Notes under the pieces: generated by a model
Seen by the model: the letters and a program-made list of their open reading frames with translations, nothing else
The model's database searches: none
What the model was told of the DNA's origin: nothing
Made by a program: the position numbers and the translations under genes
Shown: positions 54,463 through 61,958 of the stretch, in pieces
How the letters are laid out: every line of letters starts with the position of its first letter
Numbering within the stretch: the stretch's first letter is position 1
Assembly (NCBI GenBank): GCA_965217125.1
Contig: OZ244244.1
Span: forward strand, 1,302,001 to 1,366,000
Direction of reading: 5' to 3'
DNA from: JAAOIF01 sp965217125
GTDB lineage: Bacteria; Pseudomonadota; Gammaproteobacteria; PS1; Pseudothioglobaceae
DNA length: 64,000 nt

Positions 54463-54873
54463 TTAAGATTGACAGTTTTTACACAATCCATATAAATACA
54501 AACAATGGTCAGTTAGCTTATAACCATATTTTATTGCCACATCATGTTGATGTTGTTCAATCACATTATCCTGAAACTCGTCAATCCTACCACATTTAAC
54601 ACATACTAAATGGTCGTGATGTTCAACATTAGACAGTTCAAATACTGATTGACCATTGTCAAAATTAAGCTTATTGACCATGCCAGATTCTTCAAATTGA
54701 GTCAGCACACGATAAATTGTTGCTACGCCGACTTCCTCGTTTTGTGTAATTAAAGCACGATAAATATCTTCTACACTCAGGTGGTGGTTTTTACTGGTTT
54801 CTAAAACTTGTAAAATTTTCAATCTTGGCAGGGTAACTTTAAGCCCTGCGGTTTTTAAATCTTGTGCATCCAT
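54463..54873 (-). CDS. fur: Ferric uptake regulator Fur
   Basis: Metal-responsive repressor of 136 residues. The N-terminal winged helix (LKTAGLKVTLPRLKILQVL; VGVATIYRVLTQFE) is nearly that of E. coli Fur. The C-terminal metal-sensing domain has HHDHLVCVKCG and a second Cys pair (LCKNC). Similarity in KVTLPRLKIL and LYLYG favours true Fur over Zur, although it is joined to znuB without a gap; a joint iron/zinc role is conceivable. It diverges from bamE, as in many gammaproteobacteria. An AGGA ribosome site precedes the ATG. Confidence 0.93.
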   Translation of the reverse strand: MDAQDLKTAGLKVTLPRLKILQVLETSKNHHLSVEDIYRALITQNEEVGVATIYRVLTQFEESGMVNKLNFDNGQSVFELSNVEHHDHLVCVKCGRIDEFQDNVIEQHQHDVAIKYGYKLTDHCLYLYGLCKNCQS

Positions 54874-54879
54874 ATTTAA

Positions 54880-54925
54880 TATCCTTGTAATATCATTATA
54901 ATATCTTTACAATATCATTGCATCC
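54880..54925 (-). promoter_or_regulatory. AT-rich direct repeats before fur (possible autoregulatory site)
   Basis: AATATC recurs three times with 10-12 bp spacing between fur and bamE, giving overlapping Fur-like hexamers (read on minus: GATATTATAATGATATT). This is weaker than the box at 50627 and remains a suggestion. Confidence 0.3.
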
Positions 54926-54968
54926 TTGAGGTAAAATTATTATAACCATTTTAATCACTAAATTAGTC

Positions 54969-55661
54969 ATGAAAAAAATAACTTTAATTGTATGTTTATT
55001 AATTTTTTTATCAGCTTGTTCGGATACTGTGCCTAAGTTGCCTGATGTATCCAAACTAATTCCAAGATTTTCTAATACAATATCATACAAAGATGATGTC
55101 AATCAAGGCTCTGTGCTAGAGAGATTTAAAGTCAATCAATTAAAAATTGGTATGTCAAAAACACAGGTAAATGATTTAATTGGCTCTCCAAGTGTTAGCG
55201 ACCCATTTCATCACAACCAATGGGATTATATCAACCATTCCAACTTACACAATAAAAAAAATATTCATTATCGATTAAGCTTAACATTTAAAAATGATAT
55301 TTTGAGTAATATTGACAAAACGGGTATCACTTCATTGCCAGCACTTAGCGAAAAAGAAAAAATCTTACAACAAAAACGCATTGCTGAAGAAAAAATCTTA
55401 CAACAAAGGCGCATTGCTAAAGAAAAAACCGATGCAAAAGCACTTGTCAAAGCAAAAATTAAACGCATTGCCAGAGAAAAAGCCGCCGCTGAGGCAAAAG
55501 CATTAGAACAAAAACGCTTAGCCAAAGAAAGAGCCAAATCTTTAGCACTTGTCAAAGCCAAGAATGAGCGTATTGCCCGTGAAAAAGCCGCCGCTGAAGC
55601 AAAAGCATTAGAACAAGAGCGCTTACACCTATGGGAAACACAAACCAACAAACCTTATTAA
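54969..55661 (+). CDS. bamE: BamE-like outer-membrane lipoprotein with charged helical extension
   Basis: Lipoprotein of the BAM outer-membrane protein assembly complex. The signal ends at a lipobox (FLSACS, Cys ~17). Residues ~40-110 are the SmpA/OmlA (BamE) domain: YKDDVNQGSVLERFKVNQLKIGM, then QVNDLIGSPSVSDPFHHNQWDY, matching the Q-G ... L-x-x-G-M-x-x-x-Q-V ... GtP-xxDPF ... W pattern. Residues ~120-222 are an extra Lys/Ala/Glu/Arg-rich segment with a 35-residue repeat (LVKAK..RIAREKAAAEAKALEQ..L; DNA copies at ~55440 and ~55545), predicted to be a long helix or coiled coil. Typical BamE ends at ~110-120 residues, so this is a fusion or expansion. Divergent from fur, a known arrangement for omlA. 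Confidence 0.87.
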   Translation: MKKITLIVCLLIFLSACSDTVPKLPDVSKLIPRFSNTISYKDDVNQGSVLERFKVNQLKIGMSKTQVNDLIGSPSVSDPFHHNQWDYINHSNLHNKKNIHYRLSLTFKNDILSNIDKTGITSLPALSEKEKILQQKRIAEEKILQQRRIAKEKTDAKALVKAKIKRIAREKAAAEAKALEQKRLAKERAKSLALVKAKNERIAREKAAAEAKALEQERLHLWETQTNKPY

Positions 55662-55684
55662 TACACAGTTGAGGGCAAAACATT

Positions 55685-56287
55685 GTGTTGTTACTCAATA
55701 TTAAAAATCTAAGCTGTCAAAAAGGCTATAACCAACTCTTTAACAACTTATCTTTTAGCGTTAATTCAGGAGATATACTGCGCATTACTGGCACTAATGG
55801 CAGCGGCAAAACCTCTTTATTGAAAATCTTAGCCGGTCTAAATGCGCAACAACAAGGCGAAGTTATGCTCGGCAAGCACCCGGTTAAATCAGAAAAATAC
55901 CAACAAGCAATTTTTTATTTAGGGCATTTGTCCGCACTTAGTGCTGAGCTTAGTAGTATTGAAAATCTTGAATTTTTAACTGGATTAAGTCAGCCTGTAA
56001 GCCGAGCATTATTAATTGACGCACTACAGCAAATAGCCCTAAAAGGTTTTGCCGATGAAATTTGTGGCAAACTCTCAGCTGGACAAAAACGCCGCGTTAT
56101 TTTGGCTGGGCTATTTGTTTCCAAAGCTAAAGTTTGGCTATTAGACGAGCCATTTACCGCGCTCGACCCTCAAGGCATAGCGATTGTAGAAGCTTGTATT
56201 AACACCCACTGTAAACAAGGTGGTATGTGCATATTTACCACTCACCAAGACAGCATTTTGGCAAATCAAAAAACACTGGATTTATGA
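55685..56287 (+). CDS. ccmA: Cytochrome c maturation ABC ATPase CcmA
   Basis: ATP-binding subunit of the CcmAB(CD) complex that drives release of holo-CcmE during cytochrome c assembly. 200 residues; GTG start at 55685 with a GAGG ribosome site. Walker A is GTNGSGKTSLL, signature LSAGQKRR, Walker B VWLLDEPF; the short length and LSAGQKRRV form are typical of CcmA. ccmB overlaps its stop by 4 bp. ccmC and later genes do not follow, so the ccm set is split. Confidence 0.95.
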   Translation: MLLLNIKNLSCQKGYNQLFNNLSFSVNSGDILRITGTNGSGKTSLLKILAGLNAQQQGEVMLGKHPVKSEKYQQAIFYLGHLSALSAELSSIENLEFLTGLSQPVSRALLIDALQQIALKGFADEICGKLSAGQKRRVILAGLFVSKAKVWLLDEPFTALDPQGIAIVEACINTHCKQGGMCIFTTHQDSILANQKTLDL

Positions 56288-56949
56288 ATATTTACTGGCA
56301 AACACTAAAACGCGATTTACGCATCGGCATTCGCAATCCTTCTAATGTGTTGAATCCTTTATTATTTTTTGTAATTTCAGTCTCACTTTTTCCTTTTGCC
56401 ATCAGTCCAGAAGCTACTACCCTTGCACAAATTGCCGCCGGAATTATTTGGGTAGTCAGTATGTTGGCTGTGCTATTATCTTTAAACGCCCTATTTCATC
56501 ATGATTTTGAAAATGGCGTGCTTGAACAAATGGTAATTTCTCACCATTCACTGCCACTATTAATTTTATCCAAAATTGCCGCGCATTGGATTTTAACCGG
56601 CATTCCAATTATCTTATTATCGCCATTATTGGGCTTATTTTTATTTCTTGATGGTGCAAGTATTAAAATCCTGATGCTAAGCTTACTACTCGCCACCCCC
56701 AGTCTTAGCCTGATCGGTGCAATTGGTGCATCGCTGATTGTCGGCATTAAAAATTCTGGTATGTTGTTGTCTCTACTGATATTGCCTTTATATATCCCAA
56801 TTCTTATTTTCGCTAGCAGTGCAGTATCACAAGCCCAATTTAATCTAGCACCAACCGCTCAATTATATTTTTTAGCCACTATTTTAGTATCAAGTTTGAT
56901 GCTGTCGCCATTTATCAGCAGCATCTCTCTTAAAATTAGTTTGGAATAA
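56284..56949 (+). CDS. ccmB: Heme exporter / cytochrome c maturation permease CcmB
   Basis: Six-helix inner-membrane partner of CcmA (221 residues). The ATG at 56284 (MNIYWQTLKRDLRIGIRNP) overlaps the ccmA stop as ATGA; an upstream frame start at 56227 is inside ccmA and unlikely. Family motifs are PLLFFVISVSLFPFAI near the N-terminus, LNALFHHDFENGVLEQ, and GLFLFLDG with LPLYIPILIFA. It ends 14 bp before the metK promoter -10. Confidence 0.95.
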   Translation: MNIYWQTLKRDLRIGIRNPSNVLNPLLFFVISVSLFPFAISPEATTLAQIAAGIIWVVSMLAVLLSLNALFHHDFENGVLEQMVISHHSLPLLILSKIAAHWILTGIPIILLSPLLGLFLFLDGASIKILMLSLLLATPSLSLIGAIGASLIVGIKNSGMLLSLLILPLYIPILIFASSAVSQAQFNLAPTAQLYFLATILVSSLMLSPFISSISLKISLE

Positions 56950-56968
56950 CTATCATCTATGTTATAAT
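56941..56968 (+). promoter_or_regulatory. metK promoter
   Basis: TTGGAA (56941-56946), a 16-bp spacer and TATAAT (56963-56968) place the transcription start about 56975, right at the 5' edge of the riboswitch. The -35 lies within the end of ccmB. Confidence 0.6.
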
Positions 56969-56973
56969 TTGAT

Positions 56974-57045
56974 TTCGCTGATTTGTCCCGATTGCTAGCG
57001 TTGTTTATGTGGGTAACACATAACTAAAAAAAAGCTAAAGTAGGA
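56974..57045 (+). ncRNA. SAM-II-type riboswitch upstream of metK
   Basis: The leader reads CGCT-GATTT-GTC-CCG-ATTGCT-AGCG and, further on, AGCTAAAG. This follows the SAM-II core (GCGCU-GAUUU-AA-CCG-UAUUGCA-AGCGC ... AGCUAAA) as I remember it. P1 would be CGCT/AGCG (56976-56979 with 56997-57000). The stretch between P1 and the conserved AGCTAAAG holds an extra hairpin, TTATGTG/CACATAA (about 57005-57023), lying in the region of loop L3. Binding of SAM would be expected to reduce metK expression. Placement just before a SAM synthetase gene supports the call. Confidence 0.78.
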
Positions 57046-57055
57046 TTTTCTCCAG

Positions 57056-57080
57056 AAAACCCAACTTTATAAGGGTTTTT
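57056..57080 (+). terminator. Possible riboswitch-controlled terminator before metK
   Basis: AAAACCC (57056-57062) pairs with GGGTTTT (57073-57079) across a 10-nt loop, followed by more T. A second small stem (GCGT...ACGC, 57087-57097, then TTTT) follows. Either could be the expression platform; translational control near the AAGGAG is the alternative. Confidence 0.4.
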
Positions 57081-57117
57081 ATTGGGCGTTAAACACGCTT
57101 TTAACAAGGAGAAAAAT

Positions 57118-58251
57118 ATGATTTTTACCTCAGAATCCGTTTCCGCTGGTCATCCCGATAAGGTTTGTGACCAAATTTCTGATGCTATTTTAGACGCGGC
57201 ATTATCTCAAGACATTAATTCGCGTGTTGCACTTGAAACTTTAGTAAAAGATAACAATGTAGTTTTAGCTGGTGAAATCACCACTGACGCAAACATCGAT
57301 TACGAGCAAATTGTGCGTAACACTATTATCGGCATTGGTTATGATAAAGATGAATATGGTTTTAACGGGCATACTTGCAACATTAGCAAGCTGCTCGGCG
57401 AGCAATCTCAAGATATTGCCATAGGTGTTGACGAATCTACCAATCACCAACAAGGTGCTGGCGATCAAGGGCTGATGTTTGGTTATGCTTGTAATGGCAC
57501 TGATGTATTGATGCCAGCACCAATTTTATATGCTCATCGCTTAGTTGCGCGTCAGGCACAGCTTATGAAAAATGGGGCTTTGCCGTGGTTGCGTCCAGAT
57601 GCAAAATCACAAGTATCTTGTATTTATGATGGTCATAATATCATCGGCATTGACGCTGTGGTATTATCAACACAGCATGACGATGACATTAGTTATGCTG
57701 ATTTAAAAGCGGCGATTATGCAGCAAGTCATTAAACCAGTTTTGCCGAGCAAATGGCTTAATAACAACACCAAATATCATATCAATCCAACTGGTAATTT
57801 TGTCATTGGCGGTCCAGCAGGTGATGCTGGGCTTACTGGTCGTAAAATTATTGTTGATACTTATGGTGGTATGGCGCGTCATGGCGGTGGTGCATTCTCA
57901 GGTAAAGACCCTTCAAAAGTTGATCGCTCAGCTGCTTATGCAGCGCGTTATGTAGCTAAAAATGTGGTGGCCGCAGGTTTGGCAGATAGATGTGAGATTC
58001 AGGTTTCTTATGCAATTGGTGTAACTGAGCCCACTTCCATTAGCATTGAGACCTTTGGCACTGCTAAGGTTTCTAATCAAGCCATTGAAGTTTTGCTGCG
58101 CCAGCATTTTGATTTAACCCCTAAAGGGATTATCACTATGCTTGATCTTAAACGCCCAATCTACCAACAAACTGCCAGTTATGGACATTTTGGTCGCACA
58201 GAAGATAGCATCAGTTGGGAAAAAACCGACCGTGCCCACTTGCTTAAATAG
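57118..58251 (+). CDS. metK: S-adenosylmethionine synthetase
   Basis: Makes SAM from methionine and ATP in the cytosol. 377 residues from the ATG at 57118, preceded by AAGGAG at 57106-57111; an upstream TTG frame is not supported. Motifs present: SAGHPDKVCDQISDAILD (ATP/Mg site), GAGDQGLMFGYA (family signature 1 region), and GGGAFSGKDPSKVDRSAAYAARY (glycine-rich signature 2 and K+ site). Length is just under that of E. coli MetK. It sits behind the SAM-II-type leader, and ahcY follows behind its own riboswitch, so the two halves of the methyl cycle are neighbours. Confidence 0.97.
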   Translation: MIFTSESVSAGHPDKVCDQISDAILDAALSQDINSRVALETLVKDNNVVLAGEITTDANIDYEQIVRNTIIGIGYDKDEYGFNGHTCNISKLLGEQSQDIAIGVDESTNHQQGAGDQGLMFGYACNGTDVLMPAPILYAHRLVARQAQLMKNGALPWLRPDAKSQVSCIYDGHNIIGIDAVVLSTQHDDDISYADLKAAIMQQVIKPVLPSKWLNNNTKYHINPTGNFVIGGPAGDAGLTGRKIIVDTYGGMARHGGGAFSGKDPSKVDRSAAYAARYVAKNVVAAGLADRCEIQVSYAIGVTEPTSISIETFGTAKVSNQAIEVLLRQHFDLTPKGIITMLDLKRPIYQQTASYGHFGRTEDSISWEKTDRAHLLK

Positions 58252-58252
58252 G

Positions 58253-58258
58253 TATAAT
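58253..58258 (+). promoter_or_regulatory. -10-like box before the SAH riboswitch
   Basis: TATAAT directly after the metK stop, ~10 nt before the riboswitch, would give ahcY its own promoter. No good -35 is seen 16-18 bp upstream. Confidence 0.4.
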
Positions 58259-58265
58259 TGCTTTG

Positions 58266-58335
58266 TTGCCAAGGAGCGCTGCATTGGGAAATTACCCATC
58301 AGGCTTGGCACTAAAGAGACTGTAACGGCGCTCAT
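58266..58335 (+). ncRNA. SAH riboswitch upstream of ahcY
   Basis: GCCAAGGAGCGCTGCA, then a small hairpin (TGGG...CCCA), then AGGCTTGGC closes P1 (GCCAAG.../CTTGGC, 58268-58309). A downstream AACGGCGCTCA provides GCGCTC (58328-58333) to pair with GAGCGC (58273-58278) as the pseudoknot. This is the textbook SAH riboswitch layout and it precedes the SAH hydrolase gene. SAH binding is expected to switch ahcY on. Confidence 0.95.
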
Positions 58336-58359
58336 TTTTACTTTTAATAGGAGATAAAA

Positions 58360-59733
58360 ATGAGTAACAATCCAACCCTTGATAATAACGATTACAAAAT
58401 TGCCAATATAACATTGGCTGATTACGGGCGTAAAGAAATACAATTAGCACAAGTAGAAATGCCAGCGCTGATGGCATTACGCACTAAATACAGCGCTAAG
58501 CAACCATTAGCAGGTGCCAAGATTTTAGGCTGTATTCACATGACTATTCAAACAGCTGTGCTGATAGAAACCTTAGTTGCCTTAGGTGCGCAAGTTCGCT
58601 GGTCAAGCTGTAATATTTTCTCAACCCAAGACCATGCGGCGGCGGCTATGGTAGCTGCTGGTATTCCAATCTTTGCTTGGAAAGGCGAAACTGAAGAAGA
58701 GTTTCTATGGTGTATTGAACAAACCATTTTAAAAGATTCCAAGCCTTGGGATGCCAATATGGTGATAGATGATGGCGGTGATTTAACCCAAATATTGCAT
58801 CAAAAATACCCTGATATGTTAAATAATATTCACGGCATTAGTGAAGAAACCACAACTGGCATTCACCGTTTGTTAGAAATGATGCAACAAAATAAGCTCA
58901 AAGTGCCGGTAATTAATGTTAATGATTCGGTTACTAAAAGTAAAAATGACAATAAATACGGTTGTCGCCACTCTTTAAACGATGCCATCAAACGCGCTAC
59001 AGATATGCTGCTGTCAGGCAAAAAAGCCTTAGTAATTGGCTATGGTGATGTCGGCAAAGGCTCAGCACAATCGCTGCGTCAAGAAAGTATGATTGTTAAA
59101 ATTTCTGAGATTGACCCAATCTGCGCCATGCAGGCTTGTATGGACGGCTTCGAGGTTGTATCGCCCTATAACAACGGCATTAATACTGGGTCTATCAATG
59201 ATATAAACACCGATTTATTAAGCTCTATTGATTTAATTGTAACCAATACTGGCAATATTAATGTCTGTGATTCAGCCATGCTACAAAGCCTAAAAGCAGG
59301 TGCGGTGGTTTGCAATATTGGACACTTTGATAATGAAATTGACACCGGCTATATGCGTGATAACTGGCAATGGGATGAGATTAAGGCGCAAGTTCATCGC
59401 ATCTTCAGAAGTGCCGATAAAAACGATTATTTGATTCTGCTATCCGAAGGTCGTTTGGTTAATCTGGGCAATGCCACAGGGCATCCTTCGCGTATTATGG
59501 ATGGCTCGTTTGCCAATCAAGTACTGGCACAAATGCACTTATTTGATGCAAAATTTGCGGATTTGGGTGGTGATATTTATGTAGAAGTATTGCCCAAAAA
59601 ACTCGATGAAGAAGTTGCCGCTGATATGGTTGCTGGTTTTTCTGGTGTATTAACACAAATGACTGATGCACAAGCTAATTACATCAATATCCCTAAAAAC
59701 GGACCGTTTAAAGCTGAGCATTATAAATATTAA
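58360..59733 (+). CDS. ahcY: S-adenosylhomocysteine hydrolase
   Basis: NAD-dependent enzyme that splits SAH to adenosine and homocysteine, relieving product inhibition of methyltransferases (457 residues). An AGGAG site lies 7-8 nt before the ATG. Substrate-domain motifs include CIHMTIQTAVLIETL, SCNIFSTQDHAAAA and EETTTGIHRL; the NAD site is VIGYGDVGKGSAQSL. The C-terminal tail ends GPFKAEHYKY, as required for cofactor binding across the dimer. Controlled by the SAH riboswitch. metF, often linked, does not follow. Confidence 0.97.
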   Translation: MSNNPTLDNNDYKIANITLADYGRKEIQLAQVEMPALMALRTKYSAKQPLAGAKILGCIHMTIQTAVLIETLVALGAQVRWSSCNIFSTQDHAAAAMVAAGIPIFAWKGETEEEFLWCIEQTILKDSKPWDANMVIDDGGDLTQILHQKYPDMLNNIHGISEETTTGIHRLLEMMQQNKLKVPVINVNDSVTKSKNDNKYGCRHSLNDAIKRATDMLLSGKKALVIGYGDVGKGSAQSLRQESMIVKISEIDPICAMQACMDGFEVVSPYNNGINTGSINDINTDLLSSIDLIVTNTGNINVCDSAMLQSLKAGAVVCNIGHFDNEIDTGYMRDNWQWDEIKAQVHRIFRSADKNDYLILLSEGRLVNLGNATGHPSRIMDGSFANQVLAQMHLFDAKFADLGGDIYVEVLPKKLDEEVAADMVAGFSGVLTQMTDAQANYINIPKNGPFKAEHYKY

Positions 59734-59880
59734 ATTGGGTTATGATAACTTAAGCATATATAAAAATATGTTTTAAAAAATTTGCATTTTGTTTTAAAAA
59801 CGCGTATTATGGCAGATTGATTATTAAGTTATAAAAACACATCATGATAAAAAAAGTTAAACACGAGGAATTCTAATTCT

Positions 59881-60420
59881 GTGGGAATTTTGCAATTCTT
59901 GATTGATAATTTGCAAATTATTCAAGCAATTACGCCAATTATCGCCATTTTTGTGGTCGTTTTTAGCTGGTTTTTTATTAGTCACAAAAATCGCAAACTA
60001 CAACGAAAAAAGATTGCAATAGAGTTATTATCCCATCATCGTTTTGAAAAGCAATGGACTGATAGTTTATCTATAATCTTAAAAACTATCAGAACTAAAT
60101 CTAATTACAATTGGGAAGAAATTGCCATATCCAGTCACGATAAATCAAACGCTCAAAGCAAACAACAACAAGATATGCACGAAGCAATTAGATGTGTGTT
60201 AAATTATTTTGAATTTGTTAGTATTGCTGTGCTAAATAATGCGGTAGATGAGGATATTATTAGGTGGTCTTATGGATTTTTTTACACCCATATCTACAAA
60301 GAATTAAAACCTTATATCCTCAAAAGCAGGAATATCCTAAATGAGGATTCATTGCACATTAACTTTGAAAAACTCGCATTAAATTGGGGCCCTAAAGAAT
60401 CTCATGCTACGCCAACTTAA
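59881..60420 (+). CDS. DUF4760-like membrane-anchored protein
   Basis: 179 residues with GTG start at 59881 (GAGG 10-12 nt upstream). One N-terminal transmembrane helix (~15-35) is followed by a basic stretch and a soluble helical region: RFEKQWTDSLSIILK, ... MHEAIRCVLNYFEFVSIAVLNNAVDEDIIRWSYGFFYTHIYKELKPYI. The pattern 'LNYFEFVAIGI...G..DE..Y' is that of DUF4760 proteins as I recall. Function unknown. It lies between ahcY and glyQ with 147 and 63 bp spacers. Confidence 0.7.
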   Translation: MGILQFLIDNLQIIQAITPIIAIFVVVFSWFFISHKNRKLQRKKIAIELLSHHRFEKQWTDSLSIILKTIRTKSNYNWEEIAISSHDKSNAQSKQQQDMHEAIRCVLNYFEFVSIAVLNNAVDEDIIRWSYGFFYTHIYKELKPYILKSRNILNEDSLHINFEKLALNWGPKESHATPT

Positions 60421-60483
60421 TCATTACGGGACCACTGAGACTGTAAAAAAACTTATCTATTCAAACACCAAATAACATAAAAA

Positions 60484-61380
60484 ATGGCAATTTCAGATTT
60501 AGACGCAACAAAATCTTTTCAAAATTTAATCCTTAAATTGCAATCTTTTTGGGCGGCAAAAGGCTGTATTTTATTACAACCATTTGATATGGAGATGGGT
60601 GCAGGCACATTTCACCCTGCTACTTTCTTACGCGCAATCGGCCCCGAGCCTTGGCAAGCCGCGTATGTCCAACCTTCTCGCCGCCCTACTGATGGGCGCT
60701 ATGGGGAAAACCCGAACCGTTTGCAGCACTATTATCAATTTCAAGTATTATTAAAACCATCACCTAAAAATATTCAAGATTTGTATTTAGCATCTTTAAG
60801 CGAAATTGGCATTGATTTGAGCAAACACGATGTGCGTTTTGTTGAAGATAATTGGGAATCACCCACACTCGGTGCTTGGGGGCTTGGTTGGGAAGTTTGG
60901 CTAAATGGTATGGAGGTCAGCCAATTTACTTATTTCCAGCAGGTTGGTGGCTTGCCCTGTAAACCGGTATCAGGCGAGCTTACTTACGGCTTAGAAAGGC
61001 TGGCTATGTATTTACAAGGCGTAGATTCTGTGTTTGACTTAGTCTGGGCGGATGGTATCAATTATGACGATGTATTTCATCAAAATGAAGTGGAACAATC
61101 CAAATACAACTTTGAAATTGCTGATACCAAAGTTTTATTTAGGCAGTTTGACGAAGCACAATCAATCAATCAAAAACTCATCGAAGAGGAATTATCCTAC
61201 CCAGCTTACGAGCAGCTAATGAAAGCATCACACCTGTTTAATTTGCTTGATGCACGCAATGCTATTAGTGTTACCGACCGCGCACGCTTTATTAGCCGAG
61301 TACGCGCTATGAGCCAAAAAGTAGCACAAACTTATTACCATTCTCGCGAAGCGCAAGGCTTCCCGATGGTGCAAAAATAA
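60484..61380 (+). CDS. glyQ: Glycyl-tRNA synthetase alpha subunit
   Basis: Class II catalytic subunit of the tetrameric glycyl-tRNA synthetase (298 residues, normal). Conserved blocks: LQSFWAAKGCILLQPFDMEMGAGTFHPATFLRAIGPEPW, then RRPTDGRYGENPNRLQHYYQFQV, and GWEVWLNGMEVSQFTYFQQVGG. glyS is elsewhere on the opposite strand, whereas glyQS is usually one operon. Its stop shares one base with the start of the yqaA-like gene (TAATG), so it heads a three-gene run. Confidence 0.97.
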   Translation: MAISDLDATKSFQNLILKLQSFWAAKGCILLQPFDMEMGAGTFHPATFLRAIGPEPWQAAYVQPSRRPTDGRYGENPNRLQHYYQFQVLLKPSPKNIQDLYLASLSEIGIDLSKHDVRFVEDNWESPTLGAWGLGWEVWLNGMEVSQFTYFQQVGGLPCKPVSGELTYGLERLAMYLQGVDSVFDLVWADGINYDDVFHQNEVEQSKYNFEIADTKVLFRQFDEAQSINQKLIEEELSYPAYEQLMKASHLFNLLDARNAISVTDRARFISRVRAMSQKVAQTYYHSREAQGFPMVQK

Positions 61381-61958
61381 TGAGGATTTTTTCCATTTTA
61401 TATCTGCAAATCCTAAATTGGGCAAAAAGCCGTTATGCGCAGTATTATTTGGCATTTTTAAGCTTTGTAGAGAGTTTTATTTTGCCCTACCCACCGCCAG
61501 ATGTTTTACTAGCGCCAATGGCATTAGAACAAACAGAAAAAGCCTATAAATTTGCATTAATCACTACAGTTTTTTCAGTTTTAGGCGGTATTGTCGGCTA
61601 TTATCTCGGTGCATTTTTATTGGAGGCTATCACACCACTATTAATTAAGTTACATTACACAGATAAACTTGATACCATCATCTTGCTGTTTGAGCAATAT
61701 GGCGTTTGGATTATTGCTATTGCTGGATTTTCTCCACTGCCATACAAAGTATTTACCATCGGTGCTGGGGTGGTTTCAATGGCGTTTTTGCCTTTTGTAT
61801 TGATGTCATTTGTAGCTCGAGGTGCGCGATTTTTTCTGGTAACATTTTTAGTTAGAAAGTTTGGTTCTAATTGTGATCTTTGGTTAAGGAAATACATTGA
61901 TCGATTAGGTTATATTTTAATTGTGGTAATAGTTATAGGTGTTTGGTATGCAAATTAA
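61380..61958 (+). CDS. YqaA/DedA-like membrane protein
   Basis: 192 residues with four to five hydrophobic segments. ESFILPYPPPDVLLAPMAL and GGIVGYYLGAFLLEAI plus FSPLPYKVFTIGAGVVSM are characteristic of the YqaA branch of SNARE-associated (DedA-like) proteins. These are thought to act in lipid transport or membrane homeostasis; the substrate here is unknown. It overlaps glyQ by 1 bp and the lipoprotein gene by 11 bp. In many gammaproteobacteria yqaA lies next to nlpD, as here. Confidence 0.88.
   Translation: MRIFSILYLQILNWAKSRYAQYYLAFLSFVESFILPYPPPDVLLAPMALEQTEKAYKFALITTVFSVLGGIVGYYLGAFLLEAITPLLIKLHYTDKLDTIILLFEQYGVWIIAIAGFSPLPYKVFTIGAGVVSMAFLPFVLMSFVARGARFFLVTFLVRKFGSNCDLWLRKYIDRLGYILIVVIVIGVWYAN

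Noticed and set aside
59755..59785. Hairpin CATAT...ATATG with T-run after ahcY as terminator
   Set aside because: Only a 5-bp A/T stem, too weak to support a call.
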